The notes below the pieces were generated by a model that did no database searches, had not been told where the DNA came from, and saw nothing but the letters and a program-made list of their open reading frames with translations. From the IMG/VR virus record IMGVR_UViG_3300017917_002758, positions 1-33,110 of that record: 33,110 nt of DNA. The stretch is one strand, 5' to 3'. The stretch comes from a virus. This document shows positions 1 through 8,300 of this stretch, piece after piece; the stretch's first letter is position 1, and the number at the start of each line of letters is the position of its first letter. The translations under genes and the position numbers were made by a program.

Positions 1-37
1 ACGCAATATAAAAAACGAAAATTCAATTTTAAATATC

Positions 38-277
38 ATGAATACAATTCAATTCAATCTCTCAAGTCCGCTACCTTACTTGAATACGCAAATTACAAAA
101 GGTAGTTTTATCGTGTCTTATCCGAGTGGCCTATCTTACTGGCAGCTAGAGGATGAGAAAGGTAAAGTATTAGATGGCAATTACACATTTAGCCAAGAAA
201 CTTTAAGTCAATGGACAGACTCAGATCAAGTGTTGATTGATGCGTTATTAGAAGCAGAGCCTTGGATAGTGAAGTAA
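38..277 (+). CDS. Small hypothetical phage protein (79 aa)
   Basis: I do not recognise this 79-residue protein. It is acidic, with an aromatic stretch (SYWQLEDEKGK) that looks like a small beta-rich fold. It has no signal peptide or membrane segment. It starts at the only early ATG, behind an A/T-rich leader without a Shine-Dalgarno sequence. It is the first of three small genes ahead of the LamG adhesins, so an accessory role in tail-tip or fibre assembly is plausible, but only from position. Confidence 0.6.
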   Translation: MNTIQFNLSSPLPYLNTQITKGSFIVSYPSGLSYWQLEDEKGKVLDGNYTFSQETLSQWTDSDQVLIDALLEAEPWIVK

Positions 278-303
278 TATATAATATCATCAAGATAATC
301 ACT

Positions 304-313
304 ATATTTATAT
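304..313 (+). promoter_or_regulatory. ATATTTATAT motif, putative late promoter
   Basis: Exact copy of the recurrent 10-mer ATATTTATAT, 24 nt before the ATG at 338 and followed by CAAACA. The same 10-mer stands before many structural genes in this window. Promoter function is inferred from recurrence and position. Confidence 0.5.
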
Positions 314-337
314 CAAACACAATAAAAAACAACAACT

Positions 338-700
338 ATGGCAATTACGTACAATTGGACAATTAACCCATTAGAGGCATATCCAACAGCCTCAAACCAC
401 AACGATGTAGTATTCATCGCACATTGGCAATATCATGCTACCGAGGTAGTAGAAGATAAAACATATACTGCTACTAGCATTGGCACCCAATCCCTACCAG
501 CACCAACTGGTTCTGCATTTACTCCATTTGAAGAACTTACTTTAGAGCAAGTAACAGGATGGGTAACGGATGCTATGGGTGAGGAAAGAGTAGATGCTAT
601 GAAAGCTAGCTTAGCTCAGCAAATAGCAAATCAAATCAATCCTCCAGTAGTGACTTTACAGTCACCATGGTTGCCAACTAATTCTGGTTCTATTATATAA
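338..700 (+). CDS. Small conserved tail-region protein (120 aa)
   Basis: A 120-residue soluble protein that begins MAITYNWTINPLEAYP. It continues with a segment resembling a short phage family I remember from fibre and tail-tip regions: a 'VVFIAHW' strand, then 'PFTPFEELTLEQVTGWV', then 'IANQINPPVV' near the end. No catalytic motif is visible. The N-terminal half looks beta-stranded and the C-terminal half helical. It has its own upstream ATATTTATAT motif and is followed after 15 nt by another very small gene. A structural or assembly role next to the adhesin genes is an inference; the biochemical function is unknown. Confidence 0.65.
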   Translation: MAITYNWTINPLEAYPTASNHNDVVFIAHWQYHATEVVEDKTYTATSIGTQSLPAPTGSAFTPFEELTLEQVTGWVTDAMGEERVDAMKASLAQQIANQINPPVVTLQSPWLPTNSGSII

Positions 701-715
701 TAAAATATATATAAT

Positions 716-886
716 ATGTTTTACATATTAAAACAATTTATACCTGGATCTCAAATTTGGGTAGCGCAGCTTAATCCAGATGATCCAATGTATTCATATG
801 AAACATTAGAGGCTGCTGAGGCAGCATTGCCTGAGGTACAGGCATTATACCCAAATAATGAGTGTAAGGTATCTGACACAAAATAA
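716..886 (+). CDS. Very small hypothetical protein (56 aa)
   Basis: A 56-residue ORF, MFYILKQFIPG... to ...NNECKVSDTK, filling the gap between the 120-residue protein and the first LamG gene. It starts at ATG 716 after an A/T-rich leader and ends at TAA 884-886. The middle part reads like a short helical module (YETLEAAEAALPEVQALYP), a pattern seen in small phage proteins that handle display-type parameters, but I assign no function. Tight packing with neighbours and no other gene in the gap support it as real. Confidence 0.55.
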   Translation: MFYILKQFIPGSQIWVAQLNPDDPMYSYETLEAAEAALPEVQALYPNNECKVSDTK

Positions 887-897
887 TTTAGTTATTT

Positions 898-2487
898 ATG
901 GCTCAGAATTATGGACCCAATACAATAATAGATGGGCTAGTATTAAGTTTAGATGCGGCTGATGTAAACTCATACCCAGGCCCTACTTCAGTTGACGTAA
1001 TGGTTGTAGGTGGTGGTGGTGGAGGAGGAATGGATATGGGAGGAGGTGGAGGTGGCGGTGGAGTAGTCTACCAACAAAATGTTTCTGTTACTCCTGGAAC
1101 TGGAGTGCCAGTAGTAGTAGGTCAAGGAGGATGGGGCGCACCAGCAGGAGGAGGAGCATATAGAGGTGATGGAGTAGGCCCACAACCAAGTTTTCATCAA
1201 TTTACAGTAGGAGCAACAGCAGGTGGAAATTCATCTTTTGGATCTATAACGGCTTTAGGAGGCGGTTTTGGAGCTAGCTCATATTTTCAATATACCCCAA
1301 ACTATGGTACTGGTGGGTCAGGTGGATCTGGTGGAGGAGCTAGTGGATATAGTGATGGAAATACAGGAAGAGGAGGGGCAGGAACACCAGGTCAAGGATA
1401 TAATGGAGGTGGATCAGGCGGACCATACTACTCAGGTGGTGGTGGAGGAGCAGGCGGACCAGGTATAGGTGGAACAAGTAGACCAGATGGAGGCCCAGGA
1501 ATAAGAATCCCTGAAATGAGTCCATTTTACTTTGGTGGTGGTGGTGGTGGAGCCTCTTATAGTTTATCAACTGGAGGAAATGGAGGAATAGGAGGTGGAG
1601 GTGGAGGTGCAGTAGGCGTTACTACTGGTGGAGCCGGTATTGAAGTTTATGGTATAGCCAATAATGGTCTCCCTGGTGGTGGTGGTTCTCCTAATTCACA
1701 AACAAATACACCAGGCGGTAATGCAGGTGCAAACACAGGTGGTGGTGGAGGAGGAGGATCTCATTATAATGCTTTTAACCAAGGAGGAGATGGAGGATCA
1801 GGTATTGTAATTGTACGTTATAAAGGACCTCTAAGTAGTTATAGTGGAGATATTATTCAATCAAGAAATGGATATACATACCATACATTTTTAAGTAGTG
1901 GAACGTTTATGCCTGGTGGGGCTAATCAGTGGTACGATGTTAGCGGCAATGGGTGGATTGGAAACTTAGTTAATGGACCTACATTTACTTCTGCAAATAG
2001 AGGTGGTATTGTTTTAGACGGAACTGATGATGCTATTAGAATATCATCTGTTCTTTTATCAGGAGCTGATAGTTTCACAGTTAATCAATGGATCCAAACA
2101 TCAGCTGGAGAAACCGGAGGAACAACATTTGGAAATTACCCAGCAGGTAATTTGCAAATATTTTATGGAAGTACTTATATGGGAATGTGGTTAGCTAATA
2201 GTAGTACTTATGTTGCATCTCCTGTACCTTTTTTCTCTACTCCTGTTATGATAACAGCTGTTAGATCAGGAACAAATACATATTTTTATCAAAATGGAGT
2301 ATTATTAAAAACAGGAAGTTCTAGTTCATCCATTGGAAGTACTAGTGATTTTAGAATAGGAGAAAATACAATAGCATCAGAAGAATATACAGGTACAATA
2401 TTTACAACTCAGGTTTACAACCGAGCCCTCACTACAGCAGAAATACAGCAAATATATAACTCACAAAAATCAAGATTCGGATTATAA
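898..2487 (+). CDS. LamG adhesin with nested glycine-rich domain
   Basis: 529-residue probable virion adhesin. Residues 1-28 carry the leader seen in phage LamG proteins (IIDGLVLSLDAADVNSYPG). Residues about 32-312 form a glycine-rich domain that opens VDVMVVGGGG and closes GIVIVRYKG. From about residue 343 the LamG part resumes (WYDVSGNG, VLDGTDDAI) and ends with YNRALTTAEIQQIYN and SRFGL. The Gly-rich block therefore sits between the usual YPG and WYD elements of the LamG scaffold. Such Gly-rich blocks occur in phage tip adhesins, where polyglycine helices carry specificity loops. It is the first of three tandem paralogues. A receptor-binding or glycan-binding role is inferred. Confidence 0.8.
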   Translation: MAQNYGPNTIIDGLVLSLDAADVNSYPGPTSVDVMVVGGGGGGGMDMGGGGGGGGVVYQQNVSVTPGTGVPVVVGQGGWGAPAGGGAYRGDGVGPQPSFHQFTVGATAGGNSSFGSITALGGGFGASSYFQYTPNYGTGGSGGSGGGASGYSDGNTGRGGAGTPGQGYNGGGSGGPYYSGGGGGAGGPGIGGTSRPDGGPGIRIPEMSPFYFGGGGGGASYSLSTGGNGGIGGGGGGAVGVTTGGAGIEVYGIANNGLPGGGGSPNSQTNTPGGNAGANTGGGGGGGSHYNAFNQGGDGGSGIVIVRYKGPLSSYSGDIIQSRNGYTYHTFLSSGTFMPGGANQWYDVSGNGWIGNLVNGPTFTSANRGGIVLDGTDDAIRISSVLLSGADSFTVNQWIQTSAGETGGTTFGNYPAGNLQIFYGSTYMGMWLANSSTYVASPVPFFSTPVMITAVRSGTNTYFYQNGVLLKTGSSSSSIGSTSDFRIGENTIASEEYTGTIFTTQVYNRALTTAEIQQIYNSQKSRFGL

Positions 2488-2488
2488 T

Positions 2489-3730
2489 ATGCCAACATCA
2501 TCAGGACCTAGAAATACAGCTAAATCAAATTTAGTATTTGCATTAGACACGTATGACACTAGCAACTGTGTTACTCCATTAGGATGTGGTGGGTGGAATA
2601 ACAGCACCCAGGGTATAAAAGATATATTAACAGGAGTTGCAGCCTTATATCAAAATGGATTAAGAATATCTAATAGAACATTCTATACTGCATTTGGCAT
2701 TTCATATCCAGAAGGAAGTTATGGAGGAGATGCTGCTGGTTGTCAAGGATTATCGTCAGGATATAATGTTAGAACATATGGCAATGTATATGGAGCATCA
2801 CGTTCATTACATTTATGGGTTTGGGATAATAATACTAATACTTGGGTTCCTGATTCTTATTTTAGAGGATTGAGATTAGGAGGACATTGTTACGACAACT
2901 ATGCTGGTGCTGAAATAGGATGGCAAAATGAATTAAATTATTTTAATGGTGATTTTAATATAATTAAACAAGCATTTCCAAATAGTACTTGGATTATTTG
3001 TGGTTCTCACGCTTGTCAAATGTTTGACTCTACTACTATTGATAATATGGTTAGTTTAGGTGCCCCTAGATCTACTATCAGTAGTTGGACAGATGGATCA
3101 CAATGGAGAGAATTTGTACTTGTAGGAAGACCAGGATTAGGAGATAACAATGCCTATGGGTGGGCTTATGAAAATTATTCAACAAACCCAGGACAAGTAG
3201 CACATATGAACTTAAGTGTTACTCCTAGAAATATTGGTGTATTAGAATTTGATGGTACTAATGATTATATTAGTATGCCTTCTTCTAATGTATTTGATGT
3301 TGATGAAGTAACAGTTGAAGTAATAGTAAAACCTAATGGATTATCCCAATTAGGGTTTTGGTTTGAAAAAGGTACAGTTAACACTCAGTATAGTTTATTT
3401 ATGGAAGGATCTAGTATTGTTTGGAGACAAGCAGTAAATAGTCAATATACAGCTACAAGTACAATGACAAACAATGCTTGGAATCATGTAGTTGGAACAT
3501 TTAGATCAGGACAAAGAATAACTTATGTAAATGGAACTGCGAGAACATCAGATTCTTTAGTATATACTTTAAATAAAAATCAAGGAGACCAATATATAGG
3601 ATCGTACAACTCAGGAGGTTATTTTTATAATGGTGCTATAGCTGTTATAAATGTATATAATCGTGCCTTATCATCAGTTGAAATTCAAAATAACTATCGT
3701 CAATATAAAACACGCTTCAATTTACCATAA
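2489..3730 (+). CDS. LamG adhesin with ILEI/FAM3-like domain
   Basis: 413-residue paralogue of the preceding gene, starting 1 nt after its stop. The leader (SNLVFALDTYDTSN) is followed at about residues 45-245 by an insert resembling the ILEI/FAM3 (panderin-like) domain: a 'SRSLHLWVWD' strand, 'NIIKQAFPNSTWIICGSHA', 'IDNMVSLGA', then 'WREFVLVGRPGLG' and 'AYGWAYENY'. The LamG domain runs from about 250 to 405 (GVLEFDGTNDYISMP, WNHVVGTF) and ends YNRALSSVEIQNNY...TRFNLP. ILEI domains are related to carbohydrate-binding stem domains in eukaryotes, so a second glycan-recognition module is plausible. The ILEI call is by eye and moderately sure; the LamG call is firmer. Confidence 0.75.
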   Translation: MPTSSGPRNTAKSNLVFALDTYDTSNCVTPLGCGGWNNSTQGIKDILTGVAALYQNGLRISNRTFYTAFGISYPEGSYGGDAAGCQGLSSGYNVRTYGNVYGASRSLHLWVWDNNTNTWVPDSYFRGLRLGGHCYDNYAGAEIGWQNELNYFNGDFNIIKQAFPNSTWIICGSHACQMFDSTTIDNMVSLGAPRSTISSWTDGSQWREFVLVGRPGLGDNNAYGWAYENYSTNPGQVAHMNLSVTPRNIGVLEFDGTNDYISMPSSNVFDVDEVTVEVIVKPNGLSQLGFWFEKGTVNTQYSLFMEGSSIVWRQAVNSQYTATSTMTNNAWNHVVGTFRSGQRITYVNGTARTSDSLVYTLNKNQGDQYIGSYNSGGYFYNGAIAVINVYNRALSSVEIQNNYRQYKTRFNLP

Positions 3731-4845
3731 TGGCAGTAGGAACAGGATATAGTAAAGTAACAACAGACGGATTAGTATTCGCCTATGATACAGGCGATGT
3801 ATTAAATAGCTATAAGGGACAACCAACTACAAACTTAATATTAGAACCAGATGGTAATGCTAATGTAATAACAACAGACGTTCCTTTTGGAACAAATGTT
3901 ATAGGATATGCTAGTTATGACAGTGGTTACTATGTAAATCCTAGAAACACAATATCAACTCCCGCAGCAGGTAAAACCTTTACCTATTCTGTTTATATGA
4001 GATCTAGAACATCTCCTGCAAGTACATATTTAATGTATGTTTATACAGGAACTGGACCTGATGGAGGTTGGTGGTATTTTGGAGACGGTAGTCTTACCTC
4101 AGATTGGAAAAGATATACATACACAGCAAATGGATTAACAGGAAATGTACAAATAGTGACAGTGTATAGATATAATCAATTAGGAACAATTGAAATAGCT
4201 GCACCTCAATTTGAAGAAAAATCATATGCTACTTTTTTTGTAAAAGGTACTCGCTCAAACACTCAAGGATTATTAGATATAAGTGGTAGAGAAAATACTA
4301 TTACTTTAGTGAATATGACTTATGGTGCTAATAATGCTATTTCATTTGATGGGACTGATGATAGAATAAACACAGGCTTAAGCAATTTAGGTAACAATAT
4401 TACTTATGAAGCTATAGTGAATAGTGCCGGTAATGCTACTACATATAATATGTTTTTTGGACAATTATTGCCGTACATAGGTGTTTATGCTGGAAATACA
4501 ATAATATTCTCAGATAGTATAGGTGGGGCACAACAAACAATATATGGAGGGTCTTTATCTTCTAATATTAATTATCATGTTGTTTGTACTAGATCTTATA
4601 ATGGTTCTAGTTGTACAAACACTATATATGTAAATGGAGTTCAAGTAGGACAAGGAACTTTTACTGGTGCCTATACTGGTGATGCTATATATGGGAATAC
4701 TATTAATGTTGGAGATGGTGCTGGTTTTACTTGGTATCCATTTTATGGTTCTATGCCTGTAGGTAAAATTTATAACCGTCCTTTAACAGTAACAGAAATA
4801 AGAGATAATTATAATCATTATAAAACACGCTTTAACTTACCATAA
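3730..4845 (+). CDS. LamG adhesin with CBM-like jelly-roll domain
   Basis: 371-residue third paralogue. Its ATG shares one base with the preceding stop (TAATG), implying coupled translation. The leader (TDGLVFAYDTGDVLNSYKG) is followed at about residues 33-175 by a domain with the look of a CBM4/9-type jelly roll: NLILEPDGNA, 'KTFTYSVYMRS', 'SDWKRYTYTANG', 'IEIAAPQFEEKSYAT'. LamG then resumes (LLDISGRENTITLVN, ISFDGTDDRI) and ends YNRPLTVTEIRDNYNHYKTRFNLP-like. The insertion site matches that in the two upstream paralogues. Probable glycan-binding tail-tip protein. Confidence 0.75.
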   Translation: MAVGTGYSKVTTDGLVFAYDTGDVLNSYKGQPTTNLILEPDGNANVITTDVPFGTNVIGYASYDSGYYVNPRNTISTPAAGKTFTYSVYMRSRTSPASTYLMYVYTGTGPDGGWWYFGDGSLTSDWKRYTYTANGLTGNVQIVTVYRYNQLGTIEIAAPQFEEKSYATFFVKGTRSNTQGLLDISGRENTITLVNMTYGANNAISFDGTDDRINTGLSNLGNNITYEAIVNSAGNATTYNMFFGQLLPYIGVYAGNTIIFSDSIGGAQQTIYGGSLSSNINYHVVCTRSYNGSSCTNTIYVNGVQVGQGTFTGAYTGDAIYGNTINVGDGAGFTWYPFYGSMPVGKIYNRPLTVTEIRDNYNHYKTRFNLP

Positions 4846-4846
4846 T

Positions 4847-5263
4847 ATGATAGAAAATTTATTTCCCGATCGCCGTTGGTTAATTATACCAACAACAATC
4901 ACTGGTTCAATTGATTTTTCGCAAGTAGAAGAAACATCAATTAATACACTCCGTTTATCAGTAGACGGCACTCAAACATTTGTTAAATACCAAATTACTG
5001 AAATTACAGCATCATATACTCAAAGTTATGTTAATGCTGAAACCAATGAAACAGGTAGTTATATAATAGAAGCAGGCATATATGGTCGCCCATCAATCTA
5101 TACATCTTCATATCAGGAATATACATATCCTGAAATATTAGAGATATTATCCACACCAGAATGGACTGCTCCAATCCCAACAAGACCTGAATCTCCTGTA
5201 GTAGAACCAGTAGTTACATCCTCATATGTAGTACCAGACCCTAATGTGCCATTGCCATCTTAG
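4847..5263 (+). CDS. Small tail-region protein with Pro-rich C-terminus
   Basis: 138-residue protein starting 1 nt after the third LamG gene. It is Thr/Ser/Tyr-rich with repeated 'TGS', 'SYTQSY', 'TSSY' phrases, and its last 35 residues are proline-rich (IPTRPESPVVEP, DPNVPLPS). No membrane segment or catalytic motif is seen. Similar TGS-containing small proteins lie next to tail fibres in environmental phages, so a fibre-associated or chaperone role is possible. It ends with TAG; the 94-nt gap that follows holds an ATATTTATAT motif and a small hairpin. Confidence 0.6.
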   Translation: MIENLFPDRRWLIIPTTITGSIDFSQVEETSINTLRLSVDGTQTFVKYQITEITASYTQSYVNAETNETGSYIIEAGIYGRPSIYTSSYQEYTYPEILEILSTPEWTAPIPTRPESPVVEPVVTSSYVVPDPNVPLPS

Positions 5264-5306
5264 AAAACTTCTACATTGGTTTTGTGTTAGGTAGTGTAAT
5301 ATTTTA

Positions 5307-5316
5307 ATATTTATAT
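5307..5316 (+). promoter_or_regulatory. ATATTTATAT motif before the tail fibre
   Basis: Exact copy of the recurrent 10-mer followed by TAAA, 41 nt before the tail-fibre ATG at 5358. Putative late promoter by recurrence. Confidence 0.5.
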
Positions 5317-5324
5317 TAAACCGC

Positions 5325-5348
5325 ACCTTAGGGATAGTGAACTGAGGT
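5325..5348 (+). promoter_or_regulatory. Small hairpin in tail-fibre leader
   Basis: ACCTTAG (5325-5331) can pair with CTGAGGT (5342-5348), including one G-U pair, around a 10-nt loop. It lies between the putative promoter and the fibre ATG and ends 9 nt before it. It has no T-run, so it is not a terminator; an RNA-stability or translational role is speculative. Confidence 0.25.
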
Positions 5349-5357
5349 AAGATTAAC

Positions 5358-8300
5358 ATGGCTAATGAATTTGTAACTCGCAATGGTCTGTTATCACTAG
5401 ATAACAGCGTAATTTCAGGATCATTAATTGTAACTAATGGTATAACAGGTTCCCTACTCGGAACCTCATCTATATCGGTTAATGCCCTTACTGCATCTTC
5501 CGCAGATAATCTTACCGTCAGAGGTACTCTTACAGCCCAAACCATTGTAGCACAAACCATTACCTCTAGTATTTTATATTCTAGTGGTAGCAATATATTT
5601 GGCAATAGCTTAACTAATACCCAGTCAATGACTGGATCTGTTAGTATTACAGGTAGCCTAACAGTAAATGGCAGCTCAGCTGTGCTAAGCAACCAAACAT
5701 CATCAACGATGTTTGTACAAGGCGGTAATAGTTTTGGATCACAAGCGTTATTAGGTACAAACGATACACAAAATTTAGCATTTGAAACTAGTGGATCCGT
5801 TAGAATGTTTGTTAGTTCTAGTGGTCTTGTTGGCATAGGTACTACATCACCAGTAAGAATTTTTACAATAAATGGAGGATCATCCCCCTCAAGAGTACTA
5901 TTACAAAATACTAATAGTGGATTTACTATTGGAAATGGATTTGATATTATTCTAGATAATTCTGGTAATACTCAAGTATGGAACTATCAGAATGGAGTAA
6001 TGCAATTTGCTACTAATAATACCGAACGTTTAAGAATAACAAGCGGTGGAGATGTAGGGATTGGTACCTCCTCTCCATTTGGAACATCATCTAATAGAAC
6101 TGTACTTTCTGTTAATGGAACAACAGATGTTTCATTAAATGTAGGTTCAGGTGGTACTCAAAGAGCATACTTATATGGCTCATCAACATATGCTGAATTA
6201 GGAACTATTGGAAGTTTACCTTTAACTTTTGCTCCTAATAACACTGAGCGTATGAGAATAACAAGCGGTGGGGATGTTGGTATAGGTACGACTTCGCCAG
6301 GCAGAACTTTGCATGTACTAGGTCAAACTGGAATTGGAACTGTTTTAAAATTAGAAGGTGCATCAGGAACAACTACATATTTACAATTAGCTTATAATGG
6401 TGCAACAAATGCCCAAAGTGGTTATATTGGTTACAATAACAGTAGCCAAATGCAGTTCTTTACAAATGATACTCTTAGAGCAACAATAGACGCCTCCGGC
6501 AATCTCGGCTTAGGCGTTACTCCGAGTGCGTGGTTAAATACATTGAATGCTTTACAAATAGGTGCTGCACATTTATTTGGTCAAACAACAGGAACAGGAA
6601 CAGTATCACTTGGTAATAATGTTTTTTTAAATAGCACACCTGCTTACATTTATCAATACAATGGTAAAGCAACGAGATATTCTCAATATGATGGGCAACA
6701 CGAGTTTTACACCGCCCCATCCGGCACAGCTGGAAACGCTATCACGTTCACTCAGGCAATGACGCTTAACGCTAGTGGAAATTTGGCAATTAATGATACA
6801 ACTACTACATCTGCATCAGGCTATAATTGGATTAGAATAAATGGATCAACTGGCGGTGTTTTAGAGCTTACAAGTGCATCATCTAGAGTAGTTCAACTAC
6901 AATCCAATGGCACAAGTGCGGGAGGGGTGCTACAAACTGTTACCGATTCTCCATTAGCATTTGGTACAAATGGTAGTGAGAAAATGCGGATCACCTCCGC
7001 TGGTAATGTTGGTATAGGTACTACATCACCAGGCCAACTTCTTCAAGTTCATGGTGGAAGTTTATTAGTAAACACTGGTACATCCGCTACTGCTTATCGT
7101 GATATAATGATGGGTGGTATTGGAGGATGGGCTACAGGAGAATCTCATGGTATAGATACTGTATATGGTGGTTCTGCTTCACCTACAACATTTACTAGAA
7201 TAGAAAGTTATTTTGACGGCTCATCAGCTAGTATGTACTTTAGAAATTTCTTTAATTCAAGTTCGCCTCAAACTAGCATTTTAATGACTATTAGAGGTAG
7301 TGGTAATGTTGGTATAGGCGTCACATCACCACAAGCTCCCCTCCATGTTATAGCGGCAAACAGTAGTAATGATGCTTTAATTCAAGAATGGAGTTATACG
7401 GCAGGTACAACTGATGTTTATAGTTTAATGCTAAAACAAACAGTTACTGCTAACGTTGTACGTTACAACTTTTCAATGGTTAATAACAGCACAGCATATA
7501 ATGATGTGTTGGTATTGGATAGAGGTAATGTTGGTATAGGTACTACATCCCCAGGAGAAAAATTACATGTTGTTGGAAAAGTAAGAATATTTGATGCTGG
7601 TTATCCATATATAGACTTAGGTATAAACACATCTAACTACTGGAGAATTATAAATGATAATCCAAGTGATACTTTTGTTATTGGTAAAAATGGTACAACA
7701 CAATTTACAATAACAAGTGGAGGTAATGTTGGTATAGGTACTACATCACCATCAGCTAGATTATTTGTATCTGGTTCAACTAATGTAGTTGGAGTTCAAG
7801 GATCAGGCAGTGCAGCCCCGTTAATGTTTGTTGATGGAGCAAACGGCCGCTTGTTTGAAGTAACAGATGATCTATCCAATTCTCTATTCTCAGTTAATAC
7901 AATAGCTGGTTTACCTGTTATTGAAGCATTTGCTAACAATTGTGTTAGTATGGGTCAATTTGGTGGACATAAATTTGAGGTAACTTGTACATCAATTAGA
8001 GGAGGTAAGTGTACATCCGCTAGTGGATATCTCACTTTTGTTGGGGGAGGTAAATGTAATACAGCATCAGGATATTATTCTTTTATAGGAGGAGGAGGTA
8101 ATAATTGCGCTACAGGTACTCGCTCATTTATAGGAGGAGGATATAATAACACAACTAGTGGAATTTATTATTATTCAACCATTGTTAATGGTGAAGGAAA
8201 CTGTTCTACAGGAGCAGCTTCTTTTATAGGAGCTGGTGTTTTAAACACAGCATCAAGTAACTGTTCTGCAATTGTAGGTGGGGCTTGCAACCAAGCAACA

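Noticed and set aside
1268-1468. Second ORF within the glycine-rich region
   Set aside because: Gly-rich GGN repeats create open frames in other phases; the sequence is low-complexity and only frame 898-2487 gives domain-like text.
5222-5836. Long minus-strand ORF (204 aa) across the fibre start
   Set aside because: It lies opposite the strongly supported fibre N-terminus and the 138-residue gene, and spans an intergenic region with a motif; its sequence shows no recognisable domain.
5829-7760. Regularly recurring short repeats as a possible CRISPR array
   Set aside because: The repeats are in-frame codons for GIGTTS with spacing of hundreds of bases and no uniform spacers.
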